DNA from: Candidatus Rokuibacteriota bacterium
Lineage (GTDB): Bacteria > Methylomirabilota > Methylomirabilia > Rokubacteriales > CSP1-6
DNA length: 64,000 bases
Direction of reading: 5' to 3'
Assembly: GCA_003221695.1 (NCBI GenBank)
Contig: QHSX01000054.1
Location: 1-64,000, forward strand
Below the pieces are notes generated by a model. That model saw only the letters and a program-made list of their open reading frames with translations, did not search any database and had not been told where the DNA came from. Below, in pieces: positions 46,118-55,561 of the stretch (position 1 is the stretch's first letter; every line of letters starts with the position of its first letter). The position numbers and the translations under genes were made by a program.

Positions 46118-48439
46118 ATGATCGGTGCCTCTCCCCGCCGTACCGAGGATCGCCGCCTGCTCGTAGGCGGCGGGCGCTTTGTCGACGACCTCACACGGGA
46201 GGGCATGCTCCACCTGGGCGTCGTACGCAGCGTGGAGGCGCACGCGCGGATCACCAAACTTGTCCTCGACGAGGCGCGCGCACTGCCGGGCGTCGTCGCG
46301 GCGTGGAGCGCGGCCGAGCTCCCCGAGACGGCCCGGCCGATGCCGAGCGCCTATGGCGCCGTCCGCAAGGGCCGCCCCTGGAGCCAGCCGATCCTCGCGA
46401 AGGACCGCGTGCGCTACGTCGGCGAGCCGGTCGCCGTCGTGGTCGCCGAGAGCCCGTACCGCGTGGCAGACGCCCTCGAGCTAGCACGCGTGGGCTACGA
46501 GCCGCTCCCGGCCCTCGCGACCGTCGAGGCGTCCCTTGCCTCCCCCACGCGCGTGCACGACGGCTGGCCCGACAACACCGCTCTCGGCGTCAGCGGCGCC
46601 ATCGGCGACGCGGAGCTGGCGCTCGCGACCGCGGACGTCGTGATCCATGAGACGTTCAGGCACCCGCGGCTCGCCGCGGTGCCCATCGAGACGCGCGGCG
46701 TCCTCGCGTATCGCGACGCCGACTCGGGCGCGCTCGTCGTCTGGTCGTCGTGTCAGAACCCTTACAGCGTCCGGGACATCGTCGCCGCCGCGCTCGAGCT
46801 CCCCGCCGAGGCCGTGCGCGTCCTCGTCCCCGACGTGGGCGGCGCCTTCGGTCCCAAAGGGTCCGTCTATCCCGAGGAGGTCCTGGTCGCCGCGGCGGCG
46901 GTGCGCCTCGGGCGGCCCGTGAAGTGGATCGAGACGCGACGCGAGGACTTCGCCAGCCTCGGCCACGACCGCGAGCAAACCCACCACGCCCGCATCGGCT
47001 TCGGCCGCGACGGCACGATCGTCGCGATCGATGACCGGTTCTTCGCCGATGTGGGCGCCTACCCGGCCCAGGGCGACGGGCTCACGGCGAACACGGTCAA
47101 CCACCTGCCCGGGCCCTATCGCGTCGCGCACTACCGGAACGCCGGCACGAGCGTCGTCACCAACAAGACGCTGAACGCGGCGTACCGCGCCGCCGGCCGC
47201 CCCGAGGCGGTGCTCGTCATGGAGCGGCTCATGGATCTCGGCGCGCGCCGCCTCGGCCTCGATCCCGCCCAGATCCGGCGGCGCAACCTGGTGCGGCCCG
47301 ACGAGATGCCCTACCGCCCGGGCCTCACCTACAAGGACGGCGTCCCGATCAGCTACGATCCCGGCGATTTTCCGCGCGCCTTCGAGCGCGCGCTCGGTCT
47401 CCTCGGCTACGACGACTGGCGACGGCGCCAGACCGCGCAGGCCGGCACGGCGCGCCGCATCGGCGTCGGTCTCGCCTGCTACGCGCAAGGGACCGGGCTC
47501 GGACCCTACGAGGGCGCGACGGTGCGCGTCGACCCGAGCGGCAAGGTCTACGTCCTCATCGGGGTCGCGGCGCAAGGTCAGGGCCACGCGACCACGCTCG
47601 CCCAGATCGCGGCGACCGAGCTGGGCGCGGCGTTCGAGGACGTGATCGTCAGCGCGGGCGACACGGCGCTCTTCCCGTTCGGCATGGGCACGGGCGGGAG
47701 CCGCGTCATTGCCAACGCCGGGCCCGCCGTCGCGCGCACCGCACGCGAGGTGCGCGCGCGGGCCGCGCGCGTCGCCGCCGAGCTGCTCGAGTGCGCCCCC
47801 GAGGATGTGCGGATCGAGGCGAGCCGGGCCTTCGTCGTCGGCGTGCCGGCCCGCTCCGTCGGCCTGGGCAGGCTCGCCCACGCCGCGGTCAAGTCCAAGG
47901 CGCTCCGTACCCTCGGCGAGCCCGGGCTCAACGCCTGCACCTACTTCCATCCCGAGACGGTCACGTGGGCGTTCGGCACGCACGCGGCCGTCGTGGAGGT
48001 CGATGTGGAGACGTGCGCGGTCCGGCTCCTCGCCTATGCGATCGTCCACGACCCCGGCCGCGCGATCAATCCGACGATCGTCGAGGGCCAGCTCCAGGGC
48101 GGCGCTGCCCAGTCGATCGGCGCCGGGCTCATGGAAGCGGTCGTCCACGACGAGCACGGCCAGCTCCTGACCGCGAGCCTCATGGACTACGCGATCCCCA
48201 AGGCCGATCAACTCCCACCGCTGCCGGTCGCCCTCGAGGCGCACCCCTCGGTGATCAACCCCCTCGGCGTCAAGGGCGTCGGCGAGAGCGGCGCCATCCC
48301 CGGCGCCGCGGCGATCGCGAACGCGGTCGAAGACGCGGTCGCCGACCTCGGCGTGGTCGTCCGCGAGGTCCCGGTGACGAGCGCGCGGCTGTTCGACGCG
48401 CTCCACCACGTGGCCACGGGTGGTAAGATTTCCCCGTGA
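46118..48439 (+). CDS. Molybdenum hydroxylase large subunit (xanthine/CO dehydrogenase family)
   Basis: The 773-residue protein is a full large subunit with N-terminal Ald_Xan_dh_C domain and MoCo-binding domains. Landmarks are VPDVGGAFGPKG, AAYRAAGRPEA (where CoxL form II has AYRGAGR), GVAAQGQGHATTLAQIA and the catalytic Glu in VKGVGESGAIPGAAAI. It needs a 2Fe-2S subunit and usually an FAD subunit, neither of which is encoded here. ATG 46118 is chosen over TTG 46106. The likely substrate is a purine, aldehyde or aromatic; the AYRAAGR variation argues against CO. Confidence 0.88.
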   Translation: MIGASPRRTEDRRLLVGGGRFVDDLTREGMLHLGVVRSVEAHARITKLVLDEARALPGVVAAWSAAELPETARPMPSAYGAVRKGRPWSQPILAKDRVRYVGEPVAVVVAESPYRVADALELARVGYEPLPALATVEASLASPTRVHDGWPDNTALGVSGAIGDAELALATADVVIHETFRHPRLAAVPIETRGVLAYRDADSGALVVWSSCQNPYSVRDIVAAALELPAEAVRVLVPDVGGAFGPKGSVYPEEVLVAAAAVRLGRPVKWIETRREDFASLGHDREQTHHARIGFGRDGTIVAIDDRFFADVGAYPAQGDGLTANTVNHLPGPYRVAHYRNAGTSVVTNKTLNAAYRAAGRPEAVLVMERLMDLGARRLGLDPAQIRRRNLVRPDEMPYRPGLTYKDGVPISYDPGDFPRAFERALGLLGYDDWRRRQTAQAGTARRIGVGLACYAQGTGLGPYEGATVRVDPSGKVYVLIGVAAQGQGHATTLAQIAATELGAAFEDVIVSAGDTALFPFGMGTGGSRVIANAGPAVARTAREVRARAARVAAELLECAPEDVRIEASRAFVVGVPARSVGLGRLAHAAVKSKALRTLGEPGLNACTYFHPETVTWAFGTHAAVVEVDVETCAVRLLAYAIVHDPGRAINPTIVEGQLQGGAAQSIGAGLMEAVVHDEHGQLLTASLMDYAIPKADQLPPLPVALEAHPSVINPLGVKGVGESGAIPGAAAIANAVEDAVADLGVVVREVPVTSARLFDALHHVATGGKISP

Positions 48440-48545
48440 GCCCTCCTCGAGTCGCCATCCGTGTCATCCGGCCGGGTGACCGGAACCGCGAACCCAGACT
48501 TCCTCGACATATTGTCCGCGTTCTCGAAGGGCGGGAGGTGTAAGG

Positions 48546-50876
48546 GTGGCGACTCCGAGACTCATGGGCGCAGAGGTCAAGCGCAAGGAAGACCCGCGGC
48601 TGATCACGGGCCGCTCGACCTATGTCACCGACGTCGTCCTGCCTGGCATGCACCACGTCGCGTTCGTGCGGAGCCCTCACGCTCACGCGCGCATCCGGAA
48701 GATCGACGCCTCCGCGGCGTCGCGGCGTCCCGGCGTGCTCGCGGTCGTCACCGGCCAGGACATCCGCACCCGCTGCGCGCCCCTGCCGCTCGAGGGTGCC
48801 AGCGCCGAAGGCAGCGGCCCCGGCGGCGACAACATCGGCCGCAAGCACTACCCGCTCTCGGTGGACCGGGTGCGCCACGTGGGCGAGGCGGTCGCAGCGG
48901 TGGTCGCGACCTCGGAGGCCGCGGCGGTGGACGCCGCCGCCGACGTCGTGGTGGACTGGGAGCCCCTGCCCGTCGTGACCGACCCGTTCGCGGCGATGGC
49001 GGCGGGAGCGCCGCGGGTCCACGACGACGCTCCCGAGAACGTCGAGCACCGGAACGCGATCAAGGCGGGCGATCCCGACGGCGCCTTCGCGCGCGCCCGT
49101 CGGGTCGTCACGCAGCGCATGGTCAGCCAGCGGCTCTGCGGCGTGCCGCTCGAGCCGCGCGCCACGGTCGCCGCACCCGACCCGGCCACGGGCGGCATCG
49201 TCGTGTGGGCCACGACCCAGGCGCCCCACAGCCTCAGGAACGATCTCGCGACGGCGCTCCGCCTGGATCAGAACCTCGTCCGCGTGATCGCGCCCGAGAT
49301 CGGTGGGGGCTTTGGGGTAAAGTTCGGCCTCTACCCGGAAGATGCGACGCTCGCCGTGCTCGCCCGCCTCTACGGGAGGCCGCTCCGCTGGGTCGAGACG
49401 CGTCTCGAACACATGCTGGCGACGACGCACGGGCGCGCCCAGGTCGCCGACCTCGAGGCCGCGGTCGAGGACGACGGCACGATCACGGCGTTGCGTATGC
49501 GCGTCACGGCCAACATCGGCGCCTACGCGGTCTTCACCTTCATCCCCGACCTCACGCTCATGATGGGCGTCGGGGTCTACAAGATCCCGAACATCGACCT
49601 CCAGTCCACGTGCGTCTTCACCAACACGACGACCGTCGCCGCCTACCGCGGCGCCGGTCGTCCCGAGGCGGCGTACTATCTCGAGCGCCTCATGGACATC
49701 GTGGCGCTGGAGCTGGGGAAGGCGCCCGAGGAGGTGCGCCGCAAGAACTTCATCCCGCCGAGCGCGTTTCCCTACAAGGCGCCCACCGGCCAGAACTACG
49801 ACAGCGGCGAGTACGATCGTGCCCTGACGAAAGCCCTCCAGCTCGCGCGCTACACCGACCTTCGCAAAGAGCAGCGCGAGCGGAGCGCACGCGGCGACCG
49901 TCACCTGCTCGGTATCGGCGCGTCGTGCTACGTGGAGATGTGCGGCTTCGGCCCCTTCGAGTCGGCCGTCGTGCGCGCCGAGCCCGGCGGTACGGTGACG
50001 GCGATCACGGGCACCTCGGCGCACGGTCAGGGGCACGAGACGACGTTCGCCCAGATCATCGCCGACCACCTCGGGGTGGACTTCGACAAGATCGTCGTCC
50101 GCCACGGCGATACCCTCAACACCCCGATGGGCAACGGCACGGGTGGGAGCCGCAGCCTCGCCGTCGGCGGCTCCGCCATCCTCCAGGCCGCCCTCCGGGT
50201 CCAGGACAAGGCCCGGCGCATCGCCGCCCACATGCTCGAGGCGGCGCCCGTGGACGTCGTCTACGCCGACGGCCGCTACCAGGTGAAGGGCGTACCCGAT
50301 CGCGCGCTCGGCTTCGCCGAGATCACGGCCCGCGCTTACTCGGGCGAGCTGCCACCCGACCTCGAGGCGGGACTCGAGGCGACGGAGTTCTTCCGCCCGC
50401 CCCAGCTCGTTTATCCGTTCGGCGCGCACGTCGCGGTGATCGAGCTCGACACGGAGACTGGACGCGTACGGGTCCGCGACTTCGTGGCGGTGGACGACTG
50501 CGGGGTGCGCATCAGTCCGCTCATCGTCACGGGCCAGGTCCACGGCGGGCTCGCGCAGGGAATCGCGCAGGCGCTCCTCGAGGAGCTCGTCTACGGTGAG
50601 GACGGCCAGCTCGTGACGGGCACCCTCATGGACTACGCGGTGCCTCACGCCGACGACCTGCCCCGGTTCACGACCGATGCGACCGTCACGCCCACGCCCC
50701 ACAATCCGATGGGCGCCAAGGGCATCGGCGAGGCGGCGACGATCGGCTCGACGCCGGCGATCGTCAACGCCGTCGTCGACGCGCTCCGACCCTTCGGCGT
50801 GCGGCACCTCGACATGCCGCTGCGCCCCGAGCGTATCTGGCGGGCGGTCCCACGCCGCCCGAGCGTGACGGCGTGA
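48546..50876 (+). CDS. Molybdenum hydroxylase large subunit, CoxL form II-like
   Basis: This 776-residue paralogue starts at GTG 48546 with GGGAGGTG upstream. It has PEIGGGFGVKFG, the form II signature AYRGAGR, ITGTSAHGQGHETTFAQI and catalytic Glu in KGIGEAATIGSTPAI. Form I CODH would show AYxCSFR instead, so CO oxidation is unlikely. It follows the first large subunit after a 106-base gap that contains nothing recognisable. Two tandem large subunits without small and medium subunits suggest shared partners encoded elsewhere. A 5-hydroxyisourate hydrolase gene is adjacent, so a purine oxidation role is possible. Confidence 0.9.
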   Translation: MATPRLMGAEVKRKEDPRLITGRSTYVTDVVLPGMHHVAFVRSPHAHARIRKIDASAASRRPGVLAVVTGQDIRTRCAPLPLEGASAEGSGPGGDNIGRKHYPLSVDRVRHVGEAVAAVVATSEAAAVDAAADVVVDWEPLPVVTDPFAAMAAGAPRVHDDAPENVEHRNAIKAGDPDGAFARARRVVTQRMVSQRLCGVPLEPRATVAAPDPATGGIVVWATTQAPHSLRNDLATALRLDQNLVRVIAPEIGGGFGVKFGLYPEDATLAVLARLYGRPLRWVETRLEHMLATTHGRAQVADLEAAVEDDGTITALRMRVTANIGAYAVFTFIPDLTLMMGVGVYKIPNIDLQSTCVFTNTTTVAAYRGAGRPEAAYYLERLMDIVALELGKAPEEVRRKNFIPPSAFPYKAPTGQNYDSGEYDRALTKALQLARYTDLRKEQRERSARGDRHLLGIGASCYVEMCGFGPFESAVVRAEPGGTVTAITGTSAHGQGHETTFAQIIADHLGVDFDKIVVRHGDTLNTPMGNGTGGSRSLAVGGSAILQAALRVQDKARRIAAHMLEAAPVDVVYADGRYQVKGVPDRALGFAEITARAYSGELPPDLEAGLEATEFFRPPQLVYPFGAHVAVIELDTETGRVRVRDFVAVDDCGVRISPLIVTGQVHGGLAQGIAQALLEELVYGEDGQLVTGTLMDYAVPHADDLPRFTTDATVTPTPHNPMGAKGIGEAATIGSTPAIVNAVVDALRPFGVRHLDMPLRPERIWRAVPRRPSVTA

Positions 50877-50906
50877 GGAGGGGCCGGTGAGACCCCCTCC
50901 GACTTT

Positions 50907-51281
50907 TTAGCTCCCCCGGTAGACCGTGTAGCTCCACGGCGAGACGAGCAGCGGCACGCTGTAGTGCGCCGCCGGGTCAGTGATCGCGAAGCGCAGCGGG
51001 ATCTGGTCGATGAACGGCGGCTCCGTCACGGCGGCGCCGACGGCCTTGAAGTACGCGCCCACGTGAAATGTGAGCTCGTAGCGGCCCGGGTGCATCTCGC
51101 CCGCGGCGAGCAGCGGCGCCTCGGTGCGCCCCTCGGCGTCGGTGGTCATCGTCTTGACCCGGCGCGGCCGGCCGTCGGGCCCGATCACCGCGAGGTCGAT
51201 GCGCAGCCCGGCCGCCGGACGGCCGTGAGCTGTGTCGAGGACGTGCGTGGTCAGCGTGCCGGTAACGCGACCGGCGGTCAC
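50907..51281 (-). CDS. 5-hydroxyisourate hydrolase (transthyretin-like)
   Basis: The 124-residue protein has TTHVLDTAHGRPA (11-23) with the active-site His of the family, an Arg in the second strand region, and the diagnostic C-terminal YRGS (121-124). It hydrolyses 5-hydroxyisourate formed from urate by urate oxidase. No urate oxidase, OHCU decarboxylase or allantoinase is in the window. It converges with the molybdenum hydroxylase gene pair, whose ends are 31 bases away, and suggests that those could act on purines. Confidence 0.92.
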   Translation of the reverse strand: MTAGRVTGTLTTHVLDTAHGRPAAGLRIDLAVIGPDGRPRRVKTMTTDAEGRTEAPLLAAGEMHPGRYELTFHVGAYFKAVGAAVTEPPFIDQIPLRFAITDPAAHYSVPLLVSPWSYTVYRGS

Positions 51282-51645
51282 TGTAGCGGGGTCCGCGAGA
51301 CCGGGGCCATCGGTGGGTGGCCTGAGACGAGGTGCGACCCGGCTCCGTTCTGCTTCGCGCTTCTCATTCCATCGGGGGTCCGCGAGACCGGGGCAAGCGG
51401 TGGGAGTGCGAAGCCGCAGCGCGTCCGACGCGTGAGGCGAGCCTGCGTGAGTCGGCCTGAGACAAGGTGCGACCCGGCTCCGTTCTGCTTCGCGCTTCTC
51501 ATTCCATCGGCCGTCCGCGAGAGCGGTGCCATCGGTGGGAGTGCGAAGCCGCAGCGCGTCCGACGCGTGAGGCGAGCCTGCGTGAGTCGGCCTGAGACGA
51601 GGTGCGACCCGGCTCCGTTCTGCTTCGCGCTTCTCATTCCATCGG
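51282..51645 (-). repeat. Three-copy repeat block of 87-135 bp that includes the msrA 3' end
   Basis: Units begin at 51291, 51378 and 51513 and run to about 51645, giving periods of 87, 135 and 135. The first lacks an internal 48-base part. Each ends with a copy of the sequence holding the msrA stop region (CCGATGGAATGAGAAGCG on the minus strand). The 48-base insert, in the second and third units, is the junction repeat: GTGCGAAGCCGCAG, hairpin CGCGTC-C-GACGCG, then TGAGGCGAGCCTGCGTGAG on the plus strand. No gene is visible here. Confidence 0.85.
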
Positions 51646-52236
51646 ACGGTCGCCGACCGAGGCGAGGAGCCCGGTCGGGCACTTGACGCCCGTTCCGCCG
51701 AGCCCGCAGTAGCCGCCTGGATTCTTGGCGAGGTATTGCTGGTGGTACGCCTCGGCGTAGTAGAACTCGGGCGCGTCGAGGATCTCGGTGGTGATGCGGC
51801 CGTAGTCCGCCGACGACAACGTTCGCTGATACGCGTCGCGTGTCGCCTCCGCGAGGCGGCGCTGCTCGGCAGTGTAGACGTAGATTCCCGATCGGTACTG
51901 GGTGCCGACGTCGTTGCCCTGGCGCATGCCTTGCGTCGGGTCGTGGCTCTCCCAGAAGAGCCGGAGCAGCGTCGCGTAGCTCACGAGCGTGGGGTCGAAG
52001 ACGACACGCACGACCTCGGCATGGCCGGTGAGACCACTGCACACCTGCGCGTAGTCGGGGTCGGGCGTGACCCCGGCCGCGTAGCCGACAGCCGTCGAGA
52101 AGACGCCAGGGGTCCTCCAGAAGACCCGCTCGGCGCCCCAGAAGCAGCCCATCCCGAACATGGCCAGCTCGAGCCCTTCCGGAAACGGGGGGACGAGCGG
52201 ATTGCCGTTGACGTAGTGCGCGCGGTCCACCTGCAT
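51634..52236 (-). CDS. msrA: Peptide methionine sulfoxide reductase MsrA
   Basis: The ATG at 52236, with GAGGAGG upstream, gives 200 residues. GCFWGAE (C31 is the catalytic Cys), TGHAEVVRV and [17 protein letters not shown] are diagnostic of MsrA. Two further Cys near the end (GYCGLGG and VKCPTG) may be the recycling pair. It reduces methionine-S-sulfoxide in proteins or free form. The last codons and stop lie in a sequence that is repeated in the block downstream, so the C-terminal tail DRPME derives from or seeded that repeat. Confidence 0.92.
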   Translation of the reverse strand: MQVDRAHYVNGNPLVPPFPEGLELAMFGMGCFWGAERVFWRTPGVFSTAVGYAAGVTPDPDYAQVCSGLTGHAEVVRVVFDPTLVSYATLLRLFWESHDPTQGMRQGNDVGTQYRSGIYVYTAEQRRLAEATRDAYQRTLSSADYGRITTEILDAPEFYYAEAYHQQYLAKNPGGYCGLGGTGVKCPTGLLASVGDRPME

Positions 52237-52273
52237 GGCATCCTCCTCGAGAACGATGCTACCATCCGCCATC

Positions 52274-53698
52274 ATGGCCATCGAGGGGAAGAAGCTCGGC
52301 GAGTTCGTCCAGCGCACGTGGGACGCGGCGATCGTCCCCGCGCTCACGGAGTACGTCCGCATCCCCGCCAAGTCGCCGATGTTCGACCGCGAGTGGGCGG
52401 AGCACGGCCACCTCGACCGCGCCGTGGCGCTGATCGAGACGTGGGCGCGGTCGCGGACGATCGACGGGCTGCGGGTGGAGGTCGTCCGTCTCGACGGGCG
52501 CACGCCCGTCCTCCTCATGGAGGCCCCCGGAGCGAGTGGCGAGACCGTGCTCCTCTACGGCCACTGTGACAAGCAGCCGGAGATGGTCGGCTGGGCGGCA
52601 GGGTGCGGCCCGTGGACGCCCGTGCGCCGCGGCGACAAGCTCTACGGGCGCGGGGTCGGCGACGACGGGTACGCCGCCTTCGCCGCGCTGACGGCGATCG
52701 AGGCGCTCCAGGCGCAGCGCGCGCCGCACGCGCGGTGCGTGGTGTTGATCGAAGCGTGCGAGGAGAGCGGGAGCTACGACCTGCCCTTCTACGTGGACGC
52801 GCTCGCCGACCGCCTGGACGCGCCGAGCCTCGTCGTGTGCCTCGACTCGGGCTGCGGCAACTACGAGCAGCTCTGGTCCACGACCTCGCTCCGCGGCGTC
52901 GTGGGCGGGGTGCTGACCGTCGAGGTCCTGAGCGAGGGCGTACACTCCGGGTCGGCGAGCGGCATCGTCCCCTCGAGCTTCCGCATCGCGCGCCAGCTCC
53001 TCTCACGCCTCGAGGACGAGCGCACAGGCGAGATCATCCCGCGCGACTTCCACGTCGAGATCCCACGGGCGCGTGTCGCCGAGGCGCGCGAGGTCGCGAC
53101 GGTGCTGGGCGACGACGTCTTCGCTCCCTTCCCGCTCGTCCCCTCCATGCGGCCCGTGAGCGCCGACCCGCTCGAGCTGATCCTGAACAACACCTGGCGA
53201 CCCGCTCTCGCGATCACCGGCGCCGCGGGGCTCCCGCTGCCCGCCGACGGCGGCAATGTCCTGCGCCCGACGACGTCTTTGAAGTTGTCGCTCCGGATCC
53301 CGCCGACGTGCGACGCGCGGCGCGCCGTGCGCCGGCTCAAGGAGCTCCTCGAGGCCGATCCGCCCTACGGCGCCCGGGTCACGCTGGAGACCTACGGGGA
53401 GAGTGGCCACGGTTGGGACGCGCCGGCGATGAGCCCGTGGCTCCTCGAGTCCGTAGACCGCGCGTCCATGACGTACTTTGGCAAGCCGGCCATGCTCCAC
53501 GGAATCGGTGGCTCGATTCCGTTCATGAGCATGCTGGGCGAGCGGTTCCCCCGGGCGCAGTTCCTGATCACGGGCGCGATGGGCCCCGGCTCCAACGCCC
53601 ACGGGCCGAACGAATTCCTCCATCTCCCCACGGCCGTCCGGGTGACCGCGTGCGTCGGTCAGGTCCTCGCCGACCACCACCGCGCCGCGATCCGCTAA
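52274..53698 (+). CDS. M20-family metallopeptidase
   Basis: From ATG 52274 the protein has 474 residues (ATG 52256 is an alternative). The di-zinc ligands are seen in [12 protein letters not shown] (His, Asp), [11 protein letters not shown] (bridging Asp), [12 protein letters not shown] (the catalytic Glu and ligand Glu), LVVCLDSG (Asp) and [10 protein letters not shown] (His). A dimerisation lid domain lies between. It resembles M20 dipeptidases such as the carnosinase/PepV group. The gene is divergent from msrA. No ribosome binding site is evident. Confidence 0.85.
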   Translation: MAIEGKKLGEFVQRTWDAAIVPALTEYVRIPAKSPMFDREWAEHGHLDRAVALIETWARSRTIDGLRVEVVRLDGRTPVLLMEAPGASGETVLLYGHCDKQPEMVGWAAGCGPWTPVRRGDKLYGRGVGDDGYAAFAALTAIEALQAQRAPHARCVVLIEACEESGSYDLPFYVDALADRLDAPSLVVCLDSGCGNYEQLWSTTSLRGVVGGVLTVEVLSEGVHSGSASGIVPSSFRIARQLLSRLEDERTGEIIPRDFHVEIPRARVAEAREVATVLGDDVFAPFPLVPSMRPVSADPLELILNNTWRPALAITGAAGLPLPADGGNVLRPTTSLKLSLRIPPTCDARRAVRRLKELLEADPPYGARVTLETYGESGHGWDAPAMSPWLLESVDRASMTYFGKPAMLHGIGGSIPFMSMLGERFPRAQFLITGAMGPGSNAHGPNEFLHLPTAVRVTACVGQVLADHHRAAIR

Positions 53699-53708
53699 AC
53701 GGTGCTTG

Positions 53709-54335
53709 ATGACGGCGCCGACGGTGGTCCTCCTCGTCCGCCATGCGCTCACCGCCACGACGGGCGCGGTGCTTCCGGGTCGGGCGCCGGGGCTGCACCT
53801 CTCGGACGAGGGGCGCCGCCAGGCGGACGCCGCCGCGCGGCGCCTGGCCTCGCTCCCGAAGATCACGGCGCTCTACGCCTCGCCTCTCGAGCGCGCCCGC
53901 GAGACCGCGGCCGCGATCGGCCGGACGCGCGGCCTCGCCGTCCGCGTCGAGCGCGGACTCAGCGAGCTCGACGTCGGCGCCTGGACCGGCCGGTCGCTGA
54001 AGCGGGTCGCGCGCAGGCCCGAGTGGCGAGTCGTTCAGCGCCATCCGAGCGGCTTCCGCTTCCCGGGGGGCGAGTCGTTCACCGAGATGCAGGCGCGGAT
54101 CGTGTCCGCCCTGGCGCGACTCGTCGAGCGTCATGCGGGCGCCGTCCTCGTCGCGGTGTCGCACGCCGACCCGATCAAGGCCGCGGTCGCCCACGCCCTC
54201 GGCGCGCACCTCGACCTCTTCCAGCGTATCGCGATCGGACCGGCCTCGATCACCGCGATCGCGTACCGTCTGGAGGGTCCCCTGGTCCTCACGATCAACT
54301 CGATGGATGGCGACCTCGCAGGGCTCGTCGCGTGA
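53709..54335 (+). CDS. MSMEG_4193-type histidine phosphatase family protein
   Basis: The 208-residue protein has VVLLVRHALT with R12/H13 (phospho-histidine site), SPLERARETA, the acidic ELDVGAWTG and VSHADPIKAAVAHALG with the second His. RHA replaces the usual RHG, as in the MSMEG_4193 family of putative phosphomutases. It is followed, with overlaps, by DUF3090 and SCO1664-type genes, the conserved three-gene cassette known mostly from Actinobacteria. The cassette's function is unknown. Confidence 0.85.
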   Translation: MTAPTVVLLVRHALTATTGAVLPGRAPGLHLSDEGRRQADAAARRLASLPKITALYASPLERARETAAAIGRTRGLAVRVERGLSELDVGAWTGRSLKRVARRPEWRVVQRHPSGFRFPGGESFTEMQARIVSALARLVERHAGAVLVAVSHADPIKAAVAHALGAHLDLFQRIAIGPASITAIAYRLEGPLVLTINSMDGDLAGLVA

Positions 54336-54838
54336 AGAGCCCGTCATTCGACCTGGAGGCTCCCGACCACTTCACCGCGGGCGCCCTCGGCTCGCCGGGC
54401 GAGCGCGTCTTCTATCTGCAGTCCCGCGAGGCTCGTCAGGTCGTCACCCTCAAGTGCGAGAAGGAGCACGTCGGCGCCCTCGCCGACTACCTCTCGGGCC
54501 TCCTCACCCAGCTCGGCGGCGCCGGCGCGGAGGCGCTGCCCGAGGCCTCGTTCCTCGAGCCGGCCGAGCCGGCGTGGGCCGTCGGCGCGATCGGCGTCGG
54601 GTACGACGAGCGCCGTGACCGCGTCGTCGTCGTCGTGAACGAGCAGCTCCAGGAGGAGCGCCAGGCCGAGGAGCCGGCGACGGCGCGCTTCCAGATCAGC
54701 CGTGTCCAGGCGGCGGCGTTCGTCGAGCGCGCGCGGGCGCTCATGAAGGCGGGTCGGCCGGTCTGCCCGTTCTGCAGCGGGCCCAGGGACGCGGGCGGCC
54801 ACGTGTGCCCGAGGACGAATGGCCACAACGTTCACTGA
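54332..54838 (+). CDS. DUF3090 family protein with zinc ribbon-like tail
   Basis: The 168-residue protein starts with a GTG overlapping the phosphatase stop. The body (residues 5-130) has FDLEAPDHFTAGALGSPGERVFYLQ, typical of DUF3090. The end is CPFCSGPRDAGGHVCPRTNGH, where Cys/His may bind zinc. It is always found with the SCO1664-type protein in this cassette. Function unknown; binding of a small nucleotide or metal has not been shown to my knowledge. Confidence 0.85.
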   Translation: MKSPSFDLEAPDHFTAGALGSPGERVFYLQSREARQVVTLKCEKEHVGALADYLSGLLTQLGGAGAEALPEASFLEPAEPAWAVGAIGVGYDERRDRVVVVVNEQLQEERQAEEPATARFQISRVQAAAFVERARALMKAGRPVCPFCSGPRDAGGHVCPRTNGHNVH

Positions 54839-55520
54839 CGCCCTGCTCACGCGCGGCCGGATCACGCTCCGCGGGCGCATGCCGGCGAGCTCGAACGCGA
54901 CGTTCCTCGCCGAGCTGGACCTCGACGGGGCGGCCGGGCTCGCCGTCTACAAGCCCGCGCGTGGCGAGCGGCCGCTCTGGGACTTCCCGCCGGGCCTCTT
55001 CACGCGGGAGCTGGCGGCGTATCTTCTGTCGGAGGCGCTCGGCTGGGGGCTCGTCCCACCGACCGTGCGCCGCGAGGGGCCCTACGGCGAGGGCTCGCTC
55101 CAGCTCTTCGTCCCCGCCGACTTCGAGCAGCATTACTTCACCCTCCGCGAGCACCCCGCGCACCACGAGCGTCTCAAGCGGATCTGCGTGTTCGACCTCG
55201 TCGCCAACAACGCCGACCGGAAGGCCGGCCACTGCCTGCTCGCCCCGGACGGCACGATCTACGCCGTCGACAACGGCCTCTGCTTCCACGTCGAGCCGAA
55301 GCTTCGCACCGTCATCTGGGATTTCGGTGACGAGCCGATCCCGGCGGGGCTCCTCGCGGACCTCCGAGGCTTCCTCGCCGCGCCCCTTCCCGCGGAGCTC
55401 GCCGCGCTCCTCGCTCCCGCCGAGCGCGTGGCGCTCGAGGGCCGGGCCCGCGCCCTCGCCGAGGACGGCCGCTTCCCGACCGACGCGAGCGGGGTCCGCT
55501 ATCCCTGGCCCTTGGTGTAG
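54819..55520 (+). CDS. SCO1664-family (PI3/4-kinase-like) protein
   Basis: The 233-residue protein overlaps the end of DUF3090 by 20 bases. A kinase-like arrangement is seen: AVYKPARGERPLWDFP (Lys), the helix FTRELAAYLLSEALGWGLVPPT, VFDLVANNADRKAGHCLL (catalytic loop with NNADRK) and YAVDNGLCFH (metal Asp). This is the signature of the SCO1664 family distantly related to HipA/PI3-kinase-like enzymes. It may phosphorylate or bind a substrate handled by the phosphatase encoded in the same cassette. Confidence 0.85.
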   Translation: MATTFTDALLTRGRITLRGRMPASSNATFLAELDLDGAAGLAVYKPARGERPLWDFPPGLFTRELAAYLLSEALGWGLVPPTVRREGPYGEGSLQLFVPADFEQHYFTLREHPAHHERLKRICVFDLVANNADRKAGHCLLAPDGTIYAVDNGLCFHVEPKLRTVIWDFGDEPIPAGLLADLRGFLAAPLPAELAALLAPAERVALEGRARALAEDGRFPTDASGVRYPWPLV

Positions 55521-55561
55521 CGGCGGGCAAACGCGCTACACTCACCACACGCGAGGAGCCT

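Noticed and set aside
46481-50807. Large minus-strand frames (642 and 845 residues) opposite the molybdenum hydroxylases
   Set aside because: Antisense shadows; they lack motifs and a ribosome binding site.
46118-50876. Aerobic CO dehydrogenase
   Set aside because: The form I motif AYxCSFR is absent and no CoxM or CoxS gene is adjacent.
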